Assembly (NCBI RefSeq): GCF_001039355.2
Contig: NW_019775092.1
Coordinates: forward strand, 197,185 to 236,330
Direction: 5' to 3'
Origin: Lingula anatina
Lineage: Eukaryota; Brachiopoda; Lingulata; Lingulida; Lingulidae
DNA length: 39,146 nt
Position numbers and translations under genes: made by a program. The notes below the pieces were generated by a model. It was not told where the DNA came from and did no database searches. It was given only the letters and a program-made list of their open reading frames with translations. Position 1 is the stretch's first letter; each line of letters starts with the position of its first letter. Shown piece by piece: positions 11,811-23,801 of the stretch.

Positions 11811-14370
11811 TAACCAGTTTTGGTAACATTTTGCTTTCTCTATTTTTTTCTTAATTAATCCTTGGTTGTCAACTTGGTGAGATTCAGTTACACTTTGGGG
11901 ACCACAATGACCTGAAAATATACGTCACCAGGTGTGCAATGCTGTATAAAATAGCATGAACCTGAGACAACAGATAAATAAGAGGTGTTGTTCATGGTGA
12001 AGTGATCCTAACCCCACAGTATTCAGACAACAAAACACCAAATTAAGCCAAAACCACTTGTGAAAAATCATCACAGAAATGCAATTTGCAACTGAAGTAA
12101 CTACTTCACCAAATACCAGTTGCTTAATCTACTTGATTACTGGAAAAGGACATTCTTAAATCAGGAAATGTGTGCTTAGATGACAAACAGATCTGGTTTC
12201 AACAGACAAAATTACCTGGTTTCAAATAGTGGAAACATTCCAACAACCCCTATTAATTTTCTGCTTAAAGTACATATATAAAAATAATATATGATTCATT
12301 AAACCAAATTCTGTTTTTTTTTTTTTTCAGGAAGGCATTTCCCCTACTTTTGTTAAGTTTTTTTATCCCCCACCCCCAATTTCCCCATAAATAAATATTT
12401 TCCAGTGTTTTTCAACTTAGGTTCATTTAGTTAATTATGGGAGAGATTACATAAAAAAAATAAATAACAGAAAACTACCCCATGTGTCGAAGACAATAAT
12501 TATTATATTACATGGCTGTCACTGAATAAACTTCAGTCAGTAATCCAAGGCAGCTTATCCTTAAAGTTCAATCGGAATTCCGTCATCCCCCCTCCCCACG
12601 CCCCCTCATCATTTATATCCCTCTAAAGCTTACAACTCAGATCTGTGATTTTTTTTTCTATCTTCTCAATTTTTTTACCTTCTCAATGTGTGGCCTTTAA
12701 AAAACCCTATTTACATCCTTCTTACCTTTTGAATCTTATTTTTCAAAGTAAATACGTGAAACAGACAGGAATATACTAACCCTGCTTAGTCCTGATCCTC
12801 TCGTAGCAAAAAGCTTTGTCATGTTGCTGGCTGCTAAATTTATTTGCAATATGATGTTACTATTTACTTTGGCAGCACACAAATCAATACAGTCTTGAAC
12901 GATAAATAAATTGGTCAATAAACATAACACGTTTTGCCAGTCAGGATGGTTAAAGCCTCTGGATTCATTGCCACTGCCCTGTGTTTTCTTTCTGGGTGTG
13001 ACTGTAAATTCTTGTATATACAGTGTTATTTCTCAAACACTAATAGATGCACTTTAATGTACACAGCTATTTCAGTATGGAGCATTATTACATCAACAAA
13101 ATTAACAAAGTCTCTTTTTTAACTCTCCTATTTACTTTATCTGACAAATATCCACACTACATGTACTATTCCCTGTCTCAACAAATCTCTCTCTCACTTT
13201 TAAACATGTAATTTGGTTCAGAGTGGTGAAAAAAAGTGAAAAAAGGCAAGAAGTGCCAAATTGTTTGCCACAGCAAAGTGAGTCATCTTGTTCTGATGTA
13301 GTCAAAACATAAACAGGAAAATAAGTAAGTTTCCACACAGACAAACAAACCCCACCAGCGCCAGCGGACCTACATGGAGGTGAACAGCTGGGAAACCCAG
13401 GATTCAGACTACATCCACAGCACTTCAAGGAAAACCAGAAAAAAAAACTTGTTTGTCTTTTCCAGAGCCTTAAAAAAGCTTTGAGGGTACTGATCCAAAG
13501 ATGGCTATGCTTTATTGCTAAAGACAGGAGGGGAATCTCTTTTCCTTCCCCCCCTTTTTTTCAGGGTACCTATAACATTTTGAGGTAAAATAAATAAATA
13601 ATATGAAAGTAAGAAGTAAATATCAGATGATAATTTGCATTCATGTTGTATCTCTTGCTGCTAATGGATAAATAGATTTATTTCACAGTTAGAAAACAAA
13701 TAATTTAACAAGTTTTTCTTGACAATTGAGTGAATTCTTAAGTGGCAAATGTTTTGTAAAATAATTTTCATGCATTGAATGTGCAAAAAAATTATAAACC
13801 AAACACTTCTAAAACAAACAGTTTACAATAACTGGTTCTGCTGACAATGGTTGCATAAAATAGTCTTTGGAAATAGTGTCTGACGTGTTGTTTTTATTAA
13901 GAAAAACACTTTCTCTTAAAATCAAACCATTTTCCTGTGTCGATTTATTTTTATTTCATTTTCAGTAAGCAAATAGGGAACCCTAAATTAGTGGTACTCA
14001 CTAAACCTCTTTTCTTTAAATACAAATTGTTACTTAACAAATAAAACATAAGAAACAGATGGTTGCAAAAGATATTTAAGAAACAAAGAAAAATTTTTAA
14101 AAACCCATGTTGAAACACATTAAAAACAGATCTAAAAGAGGGTGGAATAAATTCATGCAGGCATCACTTCACAGCAGTGAACATCTTCATAGTTTACAAC
14201 ATTCTCAGTAACCTCAAAAACTCATAAAAATAGATGACTGAGTGACCCTGAAAAGCCTGTCTAACTGACAAACTCATTCAATGATGCTTTCGGTGAAAAA
14301 CATGCCCTAGATGACATTGTTTTTCACCCAAAATACACAACTCATGGCTTGACGGAACACGGGGGCTTAC
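11811..14370. other. Non-coding stretch, no gene recognised
   Basis: AT-rich sequence with short poly-T runs. A run of fifteen or so C lies just before it, at about 11658-11673. A strong minus-strand donor (AAAAG|GTAAGA) occurs near 12722-12728, after a 64-codon ORF, but no matching acceptor or protein similarity could be identified. Confidence 0.5.
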
Positions 14371-14516
14371 CTGGGTCGACACTGGCTGCATTGTTGTCTC
14401 TTCTGACTCTCTCCACCAACTGTGGACAGCCCTTACGCCCTATTGTTGGTGGCAGTAGCAACACAAGGGAAGTTGGATGTTTATTAGACAGATAAGAGGA
14501 CTGTGTACCCTTTGAT
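14371..14516 (-). other. Candidate internal exon, gene unknown
   Basis: On the minus strand a pyrimidine tract ending CCCCTTCTTGTAG lies directly before 14516, and a strong donor, CCCAG|GTAAGC, directly follows 14371. The 146-nt segment between them is open in one frame (it needs two bases from the preceding exon) and reads ...TIGRKGCPQLVERVRRDN..., which I do not recognise. No partner exon is certain. It may belong to a spliced non-coding RNA, or the signals may be chance. Confidence 0.25.
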
Positions 14517-16636
14517 CTACAAGAAGGGGAATAATTACCTGCTGAACTAATTATCATGATAAAGAAAGGGGAAGACCCACTGAAACCCGTCAGTCATACA
14601 AATTACCCCTGCCTAAATACAAACAAGGGGAAGTTTGCCCAAGTACACTAGCCTGTGACTATAACAAAACACCTGAAATTACAGAGAGGAGCTTGTTGTT
14701 AGTTACTTCAATACAGGACTAGACAGATATGCTCGACATTCCATGTTCATTGTTCCATCACAAAATGTTTTGAGGACTCCATGAAAAGGGGACGGTCAGG
14801 ACCCATTCCCGTAAGGCCTTATGAAACTTAGGTGTACAATTATCTACAGCATCCTATGGAAAGATTGAATGGGGGGAGCCTCTACTTGTGTATCTTGTAT
14901 AATCACCATGTAAATTACCTGATGAGTCAGATAGTAAATAAATTGCCGAATTTCATATACATGTAAGATTTGTGGACTATAATAATAACCACAATCCATT
15001 ACAGGTCAGATTTGAGTGCTTCTGATAGATATGTTAATATGGGAGGAAAACCACACACATTAATTAGCAGAGGAGAAGTATTCTCAACAAACCAAGTCAG
15101 CTGTGTATCACGCTGAATGACAGTTAAATTAAATCCATTCCAATGAAGTAATTAAATGAAAATTGTTTTATTCATAAGCTTATCACAACCACGTCTTGTT
15201 CATTTGTATCAAGTCAGAATCTCTAAACAATTTTAGCTTACTTGGTCTTCAAAAAGACAAATGCTTTTATAGTAATTAAATAATTGGAAAAGAGCAAAAT
15301 ATAAATTGAAAGTCAATGAGCAAAACACTCTAAAATAATTTATGTGCAGATCTTTGTAGACCTTTCCTTACTTTAAGTATCAGTTTTCTGTAATCTAAAA
15401 AGTTTAAAAAATTATCAAGGATAAACTTTTTCCTTGTTGCAGTTGTTTTAATGGTTGTGAAAATGACATCACTGTTACATATTTGAAAATCTTGAATATA
15501 TTTAAATATAAACTGAGAAATCAGTGGTTAAAAAAGACTACACACAGTGATTTACTCCTAAAAAGATAAAATAAGCATTTTATGCTTCACCAGCCAGCAT
15601 TATAGGCATGTTCAGATATGTCTTTAAAAAAATATTAACATAAATTATGCTGGTCAAGTTTCACTGTGTTACTTCCAGACTACAAATTAACACGAAAGAT
15701 TTTTCTTTTCTGTTATTATCTAAACAGTACATCCTTTTTGAGAAAGTTCCTACTAGTAGTCTACTAAAACACCTCCCATACACTTCAAATTACCTGTTTT
15801 AGTCAGAATGAATACTGTAAGTATTCAAAAAATTAATCTTTAATAAGTGTAACTTGCTCTTTTAAATTTTAAATCCTTTCTCTAAACATCTAAGGACCGA
15901 AACAACCATACACTAATTTTTTCAAAAATGTAAATTTTCAATCGTAATGCACCAAGAGGTCCAACATGCACATACTCACATTTACACCTTCACAAATGCA
16001 CACGTGCACACACATATATGCATCGATTTGCAATCACACACACACACAGCAGCACTGAGAAAATGTATCAAGTTTTAAACAACTGTTTCACCAAAACTAA
16101 AGAAACAAACTAATTAAATGAAACTCATCATAAAAGTGCAACACAGTTTAAGAGGTCACTACAACAACAAAAAAAAAAAATGCTATCTTTTTACTATGGC
16201 TTTCAACATCATTCATTCCAGCACATAAAATATAGCTGCTAAAACCTCCTTAAATTGGCATCTATCATAACAAAAACAATAAAATTCTCAGTTCACTGAG
16301 CACTCATCAGGTCATCTTTCTAAAAACAACAGACTTTTATTAATTCAACAACTTCACCAAACTGGATAACATCTAATGAAATCAGCTAAATTCAAACTTT
16401 ATAGATAAATTAAGCTGTAAAAGATTGATATTAATTCAGTTTTTTTTCTTGTAATTGTTTACAAACTAAAGCAACCACACATGACCACATAAAACTTGAA
16501 TTTCTTCGAATGTTCTATAAATCAAAGATTTGCCTTAAAATGAATGCTAAATAATTGATTAAAACCGTTAGGTGTGAAATCACAAGAAGGTTCTTTAGTG
16601 TCCGCAATCTCCCAATGTCCTGAAGGTGATTTACTT
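14517..16636. other. AT-rich non-coding stretch
   Basis: No ORF, RNA gene or long repeat was recognised. There are short CA/CACA tracts at about 15966-16050. It could be an intron of a minus-strand transcript joining the exon-like segments at 16637 and 14516, but nothing in the sequence proves that. Confidence 0.4.
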
Positions 16637-16745
16637 ACTCTGGACATCGCTTTCCTACTTTACTCTTTCCTTCCTTCTTGACCAGGAGAACAGAGCGGCG
16701 ATCGCACGACCTTCCCCGCGTTCTTGGTTCTCTCTCTCTCGGCTT
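16637..16745 (-). other. Candidate 5' exon, gene unknown
   Basis: A GC-richer patch (with GCGATCGC and several CpG) ends, on the minus strand, in GCGATGTCCAGA|GTAAGT. That is a strong donor preceded by an ATG with G at -3. The right boundary is unknown. One frame is compatible with joining to the exon-like segment at 14516-14371, but that frame has no ATG. The ATG frame would hit a stop soon after such a join. It is best viewed as a possible untranslated or non-coding exon. Confidence 0.2.
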
Positions 16746-17599
16746 CCTAAATATTGGATTTTACAAAAATACAGGATATTACTCTGGGACTCTGCTAATA
16801 AAGCTGAAAATAATAAACACTACATTTGCTCTGCAAACAAACCCAACCCAATGACAGAGAAAGCTCCCTTACCCACACTGAGCATGCAGTATATCCACAT
16901 TACAATGAGACTTTGTGAAGTCGATAGCGCAGTCAACAAAAATAACAACTAGGGCATGATAAATAAATAGCAATTAATGCCAAGCAAATCTTTAGGGATA
17001 TTGAACAACAGATGACTGCCTTTATGAAAGGAGGCAAACACATTTCAATGGTAAATTATGCACAAGATGGGAGCTAGGTTTAATTATATCTTAAAATTGG
17101 CCTTCTGATAGTTGTCAGGGTTTTTTATGCAAACTTGGCAGATGGCAAACCCCGTTAGGATCGCATTAGTAAACAAAAATAACAAATCAGTAAACAAATG
17201 TGCCAATCAAAATGCTGGAAACCTTAATACAAATCCCGCTTTTGTAAACAATACTATCCCAGGTTTTAATTGAGTTAGAGTTTGCTTAGCTGCCTCTCTG
17301 GACGCCTATTCAAATACTTTCTGCAAAAGTTTAATATTCTTGGCGATAATTGCTAAGATAAAAGAAATGCAGCAAAATTTGTTGTGTTGTATTACCACTC
17401 AAGTCTCACTGTGGCTCTGTGGTGTTGATAGGGCGTGCGTGATAAACTACCTTGATTTTGCACAAATTGCCTTTGGCTAATGGAGCCACAATACAAATAA
17501 ACAATTAAAACTGCAGCACAGAGCACATCTGATCCATTTACTGGGCAAATAATCCATGCTGAAACAAACGCGCTCACTCTAAAGTAGCCTGATAAGGCC

Positions 17600-18350
17600 C
17601 ACCTAGATTCAAACAACATTTTCGGCCAAAACACAACATGTTCTAACTCTTTCCAGCAGTTAAAACGTTATTCTGCAGCGGCTTTGTTTACTTTACTAGA
17701 TCGGCCCACATGTTCGCGTACGCGCAGCAAAACCGCGATTACTCATTCTCTACTCAGCACTGTCAACCAAGCCGGGGTTACCAGCGATGTAAAATAAGAA
17801 ACGAATCGCGGCTGACATTAACTTTCTAGGCCATCAATGCAACTCGGCTTTTATTGTTGTCCTTATCGATTTTTGTGCCCGTTGTTTATTCAACGTAAAG
17901 TAACATGGCGGTTTAATAATCAACAACAACAACGCGATCGCCAGCATATAAACCTTCATTTTACTCTCTTCTAAGACAACTCTTTTCCCCACAAATATTG
18001 ACAGGAGAGGAGGGTTCACGTTTTACTATTTAGCCGACGTAAGAAGGCAAGTTGTGAATGAAAACTGGGTCACGCTACCTCTTCCTCTCTGACCAGCTCA
18101 TTGGCTATGCAAATTGTTTACCGAAGCGTTGGCCGCTCTAAACAACAACTTCCTGGCGAGCACTGGGCCCAAATTTATCGATAATCATGATGAATTAAGT
18201 GTCAAAGTAGTGGAAATGACCCAAAATTGTCAGTTAAGTTGGTTGACTCACCTCAAACTTGTCCGAAGTCCTTCGTGCACGTTGTCAGTAGAGCCGAAAA
18301 TTTTTCAGGCCGTCAGACAACACTTAATAGCCTCATCACTGTCGTAAATA
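17600..18350. promoter_or_regulatory. CpG-richer promoter-like zone with octamer and CCAAT box
   Basis: CpG density rises well above the surroundings (for example TTCGCGTACGCGCAGC at about 17713 and GCGATCGC at about 17934). An inverted CCAAT box (ATTGG, 18100-18104) and a perfect POU octamer, ATGCAAAT (18107-18114), sit side by side. AACATGGCGG at about 17902 resembles a YY1 site. The zone could drive a minus-strand transcript leftward. No transcript start is visible. Confidence 0.35.
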
Positions 18351-19249
18351 TAAATATATCACTCCGCCCATCTGGTCATTCATCGTTGACTTGCTGTCTT
18401 CTATGAAAGCGGGTACCTGCATGACACCGTTTACAAAATAATATTTAATGGTTGATGGCAGCATAACAGGCAAGCCATATAATGTCGAATGGATGTTAGC
18501 CGCCGTACAATTGACCTAATTATTACAGCGGCGGCAGACTTTGTTATTTTGTGAAGTGATACAGCTCGCAATATGTGACGTCACGAGCACCTGCTGTGTA
18601 AACAAAAATAACAAACAAAGCCGTATGGGCATATTTGTTTGAGCAAGATAGAAGCTTGAGATCGCACAAAGAAAGGGGCCAGTGCTGGATTGAAAGAGAT
18701 GCAAACAAAAACTACAACAGAGACCGTGCTTTCTCTGGGCCGGGAGTATTTATTTTTAGCCTCACAAAGAATAAACAAACCTAACCCTTGTAACGTACGT
18801 GCGTATATATAACGGAGCAATGGCCTGCGTGAATAAAAGAATCGGATATATTTAGCACCACACTCTCGTTGTAATTTAAGAGACCATTGCTAGGTTTCGG
18901 CGTTAGCTGCAAACATTCGGGCCTTTATTTAATCAAAATTAAATGTTTGCGTGGATGATTATAAACAAGAGATAGCGACTCTGCAACGGGAATGAACATG
19001 TGTTAAGCAGACGAACTATTTGTACCGGAAGTAAGCGTTTGCCGTCTAGACAACCAAAAGGGAGTGCCCTTACCACAAACTTGATTATCCTGACATGGTT
19101 TAAACAGTCATTTTAGAATATAAAAACCAGCTATAATTGGCCATCTAGTTGCTTACTTTGCAGAAAGAAAAATGATAAGGGCGTAGGGGTCGAGAATAAA
19201 GTAAACTAGGCTTTATTATAATCGGAACTACTAATCATGGTTGATTTAT
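18351..19249. other. Non-coding upstream region
   Basis: No gene was recognised. ACCGGAAGT at 19024-19032 is a good ETS-family site, and TGACGTCA at about 18576-18583 is a perfect CRE. Both fit a regulatory stretch between the promoter-like zone at 18 kb and SAMTOR. Confidence 0.35.
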
Positions 19250-19251
19250 CA

Positions 19252-19252
19252 A

Positions 19253-19346
<94 letters not shown>

Positions 19347-19358
19347 GCTGCTGTTGTT
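19252..19358. repeat. Compound (TTA)n(TTG)n microsatellite
   Basis: About a dozen ATT/TTA triplets switch directly to about twenty TTG triplets, ending in a short mixed CTG/TTG run. It is non-coding. Confidence 0.96.
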
Positions 19359-19639
19359 GTCCCTCTCTTAACAGAAACGCTGAAGAATAAGCCAAGTTTT
19401 GATGAGAAAAAAATTTTTTACATAATTCTTAGGAATATTTATTATTTTTGGATGATTAGATAATAAAAAGATCATTTAAGCAAAACTCGTACTTTAAATT
19501 GAGTTGTTTGTATTTTACTTTGGTAGGTTAATAAAAAAAGTTTAAAATAAAACTTTACGTTTCAAGAACTAAAAAAACGTGAATTTCATTGGAAGGAAGA
19601 ATTTGAGGTGTTGTAAGTGCGATATTTTGAAGGTATATT

Positions 19640-19720
19640 TATTATGGGCCACGTATTGGTCCCGCGCCTGGTAGATCAGTCATGCCGAGGTCGGGCGATC
19701 ATATCCGAAACAATCTAAGC

Positions 19721-19762
<42 letters not shown>

Positions 19763-19782
19763 CTAATTTTTTTTTTTTTTTT
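19640..19782. repeat. tRNA-like head plus long poly-T, possible SINE remnant
   Basis: TGGTAGATCAGT at 19669-19680 resembles a tRNA A box (TGGTAGCTCAGT). The bases at 19689-19706 (GGTCGGGCGATC... ATCC) resemble a degraded B box, at a shortened spacing. A nearly pure T tract of about 60 bases follows at 19723-19782. The sequence cannot fold as a tRNA, so at most this is a relic of a tRNA-derived short interspersed element. Confidence 0.25.
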
Positions 19783-19973
19783 ATTGTAAAATTGCGTCAT
19801 CGCATTGTGATAAAAAGGAGTTGTTGTTTATAATCAATTAACCTAGTATTTCGCCTGCTTATAGAAAAGTAACCCCTTTAGAAGTTTACAATAAGAAGGT
19901 AACCACAATAGAGGGTGCTTTGTTACCCCAAAACGTGATTATAGGTTTAATTATAAGACAATCCGAGATTACA

Positions 19974-20041
19974 CCCCCGATGCCCCAACACTCCCAGCAC
20001 CCCCACACACCCCACCCCACCCCACCCAACCCAACCCCAAC
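19974..20041. repeat. C-rich low-complexity tract
   Basis: Runs of CCCC, CCCCA and CCCAA form an imperfect short tandem tract. The complementary strand has repeated G-runs with quadruplex potential, about 330 bp upstream of the SAMTOR start codon. Confidence 0.8.
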
Positions 20042-20313
20042 GAGTACGCTGCACCCTAGTTGACATCTATTACTAATTAAAATCCAAATGCTAATATCGA
20101 GCTGTTATAAATGGTTTAAGTTGTTTATTGTTGGATTTGAAAGCACAAAAATTTTAGAATGAGCTCCGTTGGCAGCTGACTGTACTGGCCAACTCCAACG
20201 ACTCTGGCTGCACTGAATAACCGCTGTATGCAGCCCACCTCATTGTGTTAGCTGAGCTATCCTGACGCAATCTAACTGCGACGTTCTCCTTGGAAGGAAG
20301 GTCCGATTGTGTT

Positions 20314-20321
20314 ACTTCCGG
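20314..20321. promoter_or_regulatory. ETS-type site in SAMTOR promoter
   Basis: ACTTCCGG (reverse CCGGAAGT) lies 55 bp before the SAMTOR ATG. ETS/GABP sites of this form are typical of core promoters of widely expressed genes. Two ATGs follow it (20323 and 20331) and open short or overlapping uORFs. If transcription starts upstream of 20323, they would precede the main start. Confidence 0.45.
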
Positions 20322-20375
20322 AATGGTGAAATGGCAGAGTGATGACATTGACAACACGCTCAGGCACCGGGGAAG

Positions 20376-23300
20376 ATGTCTCGAGGTTCCAGCGTCAGTG
20401 ATAAAGAAGAGCATCTGAAACTAGCGTCTGTTGTTAAAGGTGTGCATGCAAAACTTAGGAGAGAGCTGCAGGAAAGTGAGTCATCACACTTTGTCTTATG
20501 ATTTTATTTTGTCGTTATCAAGTTTTTGATGGAAATTCAATGTGATCCTCCCAAGCCTAGATTGTAACTCTGTTCGGTTGATGATTGTTCTAGATGAATC
20601 GCTAAACAAATATTTCAATATCAGACAAGACTACCGTCATTTAAAAAGCTATGAAGATAAGTTAAATATTTATTTTTAGTAAAATTTATTTATTCATTAC
20701 GTTTTTCAAAATTGAAATGCATATACTGTAGTTGATGCAGGGTATGAGCCGACTACATCACTAGATTGTTTATAGAGGCTCTATCCCACCTAAAAAAAGT
20801 GGTATATCTCGCTCCATACATGTAACATTTTTGTATATTTGATCTTCAGGTAATGGTGACTTTGATAAAGTGTGGAACGAGCACTGCTCTAACCAAGATC
20901 TCCTCACAGAATATGCTGAGGCGATGCACCATCTGGCTGTTGACCACTGGAGCAAAAATCCTGAGACGCGAATCCATTGGTGTAGACGCACCTGCTTGGA
21001 ATACTTCTTGGAAGGGGGGCTGAAGAGAGCACTGGATAAGGAAGAGAGACAGAGGTTGTTCAATAGGCAGTTCTCTCACCGCGACTCCATGAGTAGTCAG
21101 ACGAGTGATGACTGTGAGGTATCAACGTCTAACGTGATTGTCACTGATGGTCAGGTGACACACACATTGTTTGTCAAACACCCCGAGACTGCCAGCGATG
21201 TGGAGTTATCAACAGCATTATCAAACTTACAGTTATTTGGTCAAGAATCTGCTCAAACAACTGACACTTATCTTCTGGAGGAGTCATCCTATTGTGTCTC
21301 CTGCCAAAGAGCAAAGGACAATATAGATCAACTTGATCTCTCCCACACTGATCTCAATACGAAGACTGTACAAGAATTCTCAGACACTGACAAGAAAGTT
21401 TACCCAGTGCAATGCAGGCAGTGTAACACCAAAGTGGAAACAATGACTTCTAAAACCAGTGACATGATGAAGCTGGACTCAGAGAAGTTACAACAGAGAA
21501 GTGGCAATACAGAGGCTGAGACAACTGCTCAGTCTCCTCCAGCTAGGAGAAGGAAACTACCAGACTCATTTCCTACGGATATATTACAAGCTACTCACAT
21601 TCTACAACCATGGCAACTGCCCCCTGAGCCAACATCCACTGAGAAAAGCCCAGTTCTGCCAGCTGAAGAAACACCTACAGAGGCTGAACAATTCCCAAGT
21701 GCCATGAGATTAACAGACACAGCTCATATGGCTGATTCAAGTACAAAACAACATTCAGAACCCCCCAGTTGTGAGCCTCAGCCTGATATTTCCACCAGAG
21801 ATCAGCCAGAGCCCCCCATATGTATCCCCCACTTGAACAGCCCTGCCAAGGAACACTCGGAGCCTCCCACTCAAAGCCTCCCATTGAACAGTCCTACTAA
21901 GGAACAACCAGAACCCCCCTTTCGAGGCCCCGCAGATCTCTATGACAACAACAACTACAGTGTGTCACCCAGTAGTGAGGTCCAGTCTCTGCCATCTGTG
22001 GGCAGCCAGTCCCTGGGGGGTCTGTCCAGTTCGTCAGGGATGGACAGTGATGGTTTTTTTGTACCCTCTGACCAGGAGGCGTGGAGGTCCAAACAACACC
22101 AGCTGTCCAAAGGAAATTACACCTCTGTGTGAGTTGCAAAGTGGAGTCTTTTCTGCTTATCAGAATATCTGAGGATTTTCTGACTTTTTGGGATGTGTTG
22201 ATGCAGTAATTAGGTTTTTCTGACTATTGTTGGATTAATGACTTTTGTGGAGCAAAAGTCTCTCCCTTGGGGTCAGGGTGGCCTTGATTACAGTGCTGAA
22301 ATTGTCATAAAGATGTATTGTTTGGTGGGAGATAAAGATGTTTCATCATATATATATATATAAGATTTAACACTCCAATAACTTACTAATTCAAACATGC
22401 CTTATTTGTGTAAAAAAAATTTAAAACTTTCATTTTTTATTTTTTCCCCAGAACTCTGCCATTCCGGGGAAGGATTCGCCTGCTAGATGTTGGCAGCTGT
22501 TTTAATCCTTTCAGGGAGTTTGAGGAATTCCTGGCACTGGGTATAGATATCAGTCCTGCCGTAGAGGTGAGGAAACCTGGCACCTGCTTACTAATTACAA
22601 ACATCTTTTATTCCAAAAATTAATAATGTCAAGATTTCTCATCTTCAGGAATCTCAATAAGTGAATAGATGAATGAATAAATAAATGAATGAATGAATAT
22701 TAATCGATTTGAAATGAATCACTGTTCGTAATTTTCTAATCAAAATTTAGAAATTATAAACAGAAAATGATTTAGGAAATTGTGATAAAATTAAGTCGGT
22801 TGTTTCCAATTCACTGCTGCAGTAAGAAATTAGTGTAATTTATTTTTAGAAGGGTTAAACTTTTGAATATAAAATAAAGCTAGGTGTAATTTATGCATCC
22901 TGGAAAGAAAGAGGAAAACATTAATGTAATATCACATCTGGATTTTTATAAATATTTACCATTGTCATAAAAATGAAGTGTGATGAAGACTGTAGTACTT
23001 AATAAGTATTCAGACATTAGGGAGATGAATTATTGAAAATTTCCAATTTTTTGTAGCATTTATCATTTTCAGACAGCAATGTTTGACGTGAAGCAAACTC
23101 TCTTTTAAAAACTTTTGTGTCAATTTTAAAGCTTTCTTTTTTTTTTAAATTTTAAAGTCATGTTGCTCATATTTCAATAGTAATTACCGTAAAGATGATT
23201 CTACTTCCAGTCTGTGTATCACTGTGATTTCCTTCACCTAGAACTGTCAGAGCCTCTCCAACTCGCTGTGGACACCATGGACTCCTATCTCCAGTCTGTC

Positions 23301-23801
23301 AAAGATCCCATAGAGAGGCTCCCTGCGGAGTGCTTCCACGTTGTTGTCTTCTCTCTTCTCTTGGAATATTTCCCCTCAGCGTATCAAAGATGGCTGTGCT
23401 GCCAGAAGGCCCAGCAGCTGTTGATGATCAATGGTCTCCTGTTGGTGATCACACCGGACAGCGGTCATCAAAATAGGAACGCTCCTATGATGAAGAGCTG
23501 GAAGAAAGCAATCGAGTCACTGGGGTACAAGAGATGGAAGTACGTAAAACAGGAACACCTGCACTGTATGGCATTTCGTAAGATTCATCGTAGCTCCACG
23601 GAGTCTTACCTGGTGGGTGACGTCACTCCTGACATGATGTACATACCCCAGGATTTCCATGAAATCAAGATTCAGAGCAAGAACTTTGGGATATCATTTA
23701 GTGACAACACTTTGGAGGATTACAACTGTATACGAGAGACTTTTAACGAGATGCCATTAGCTGAGGAATCTGAGGAGGAAGAGGAAGAAGACTTGTGTTA
23801 A
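20376..23801 (+). CDS. SAMTOR (BMT2): SAMTOR, S-adenosylmethionine sensor upstream of mTORC1 (4 coding exons)
   Basis: Coding exons are 20376-20475, 20850-22128, 22452-22566 and 23211-23801; all introns are GT-AG and the frame is continuous for 694 residues. The start has A at -3 and an in-frame TGA upstream (20349-20351). Exon 1 and early exon 2 (residues 1-105) match the helical N-terminal domain of the family ([21 protein letters not shown]). Exons 3-4 are the Rossmann methyltransferase-like domain: [11 protein letters not shown] with Gly474 and GIDISPAVE with Asp492. These correspond to human Gly172 and Asp190, needed for SAM binding. [15 protein letters not shown] and [13 protein letters not shown] follow. 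In vertebrates the protein binds GATOR1-KICSTOR when SAM is low and restrains mTORC1. It is much longer than human SAMTOR (about 405 residues) because of a ~290-residue low-complexity insert at about residues 165-458. The tail is acidic ([10 protein letters not shown]). The intact SAM motifs suggest a working sensor. Confidence 0.96.
21743..21946 (+). repeat. Four 51-bp in-frame repeats within SAMTOR exon 2
   Basis: Four consecutive 51-bp units (21743, 21794, 21845, 21896) encode 17-residue repeats, residues 332-399, with the pattern [TA]-K-[EQ]-[HQ]-[SP]-E-P-P...LNSP; one unit has RD in place of KE. The units are diverged at third positions but keep the E-P-P core. They sit in the family-atypical linker, just before the methyltransferase-like domain. 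Confidence 0.85.

Noticed and set aside
20770-21079. Minus-strand ORFs opposite SAMTOR exon 2, and similar ones at 21675-21884 and 21897-22139
   Set aside because: They are antisense shadows of a coding exon that is supported by family motifs and splice sites.
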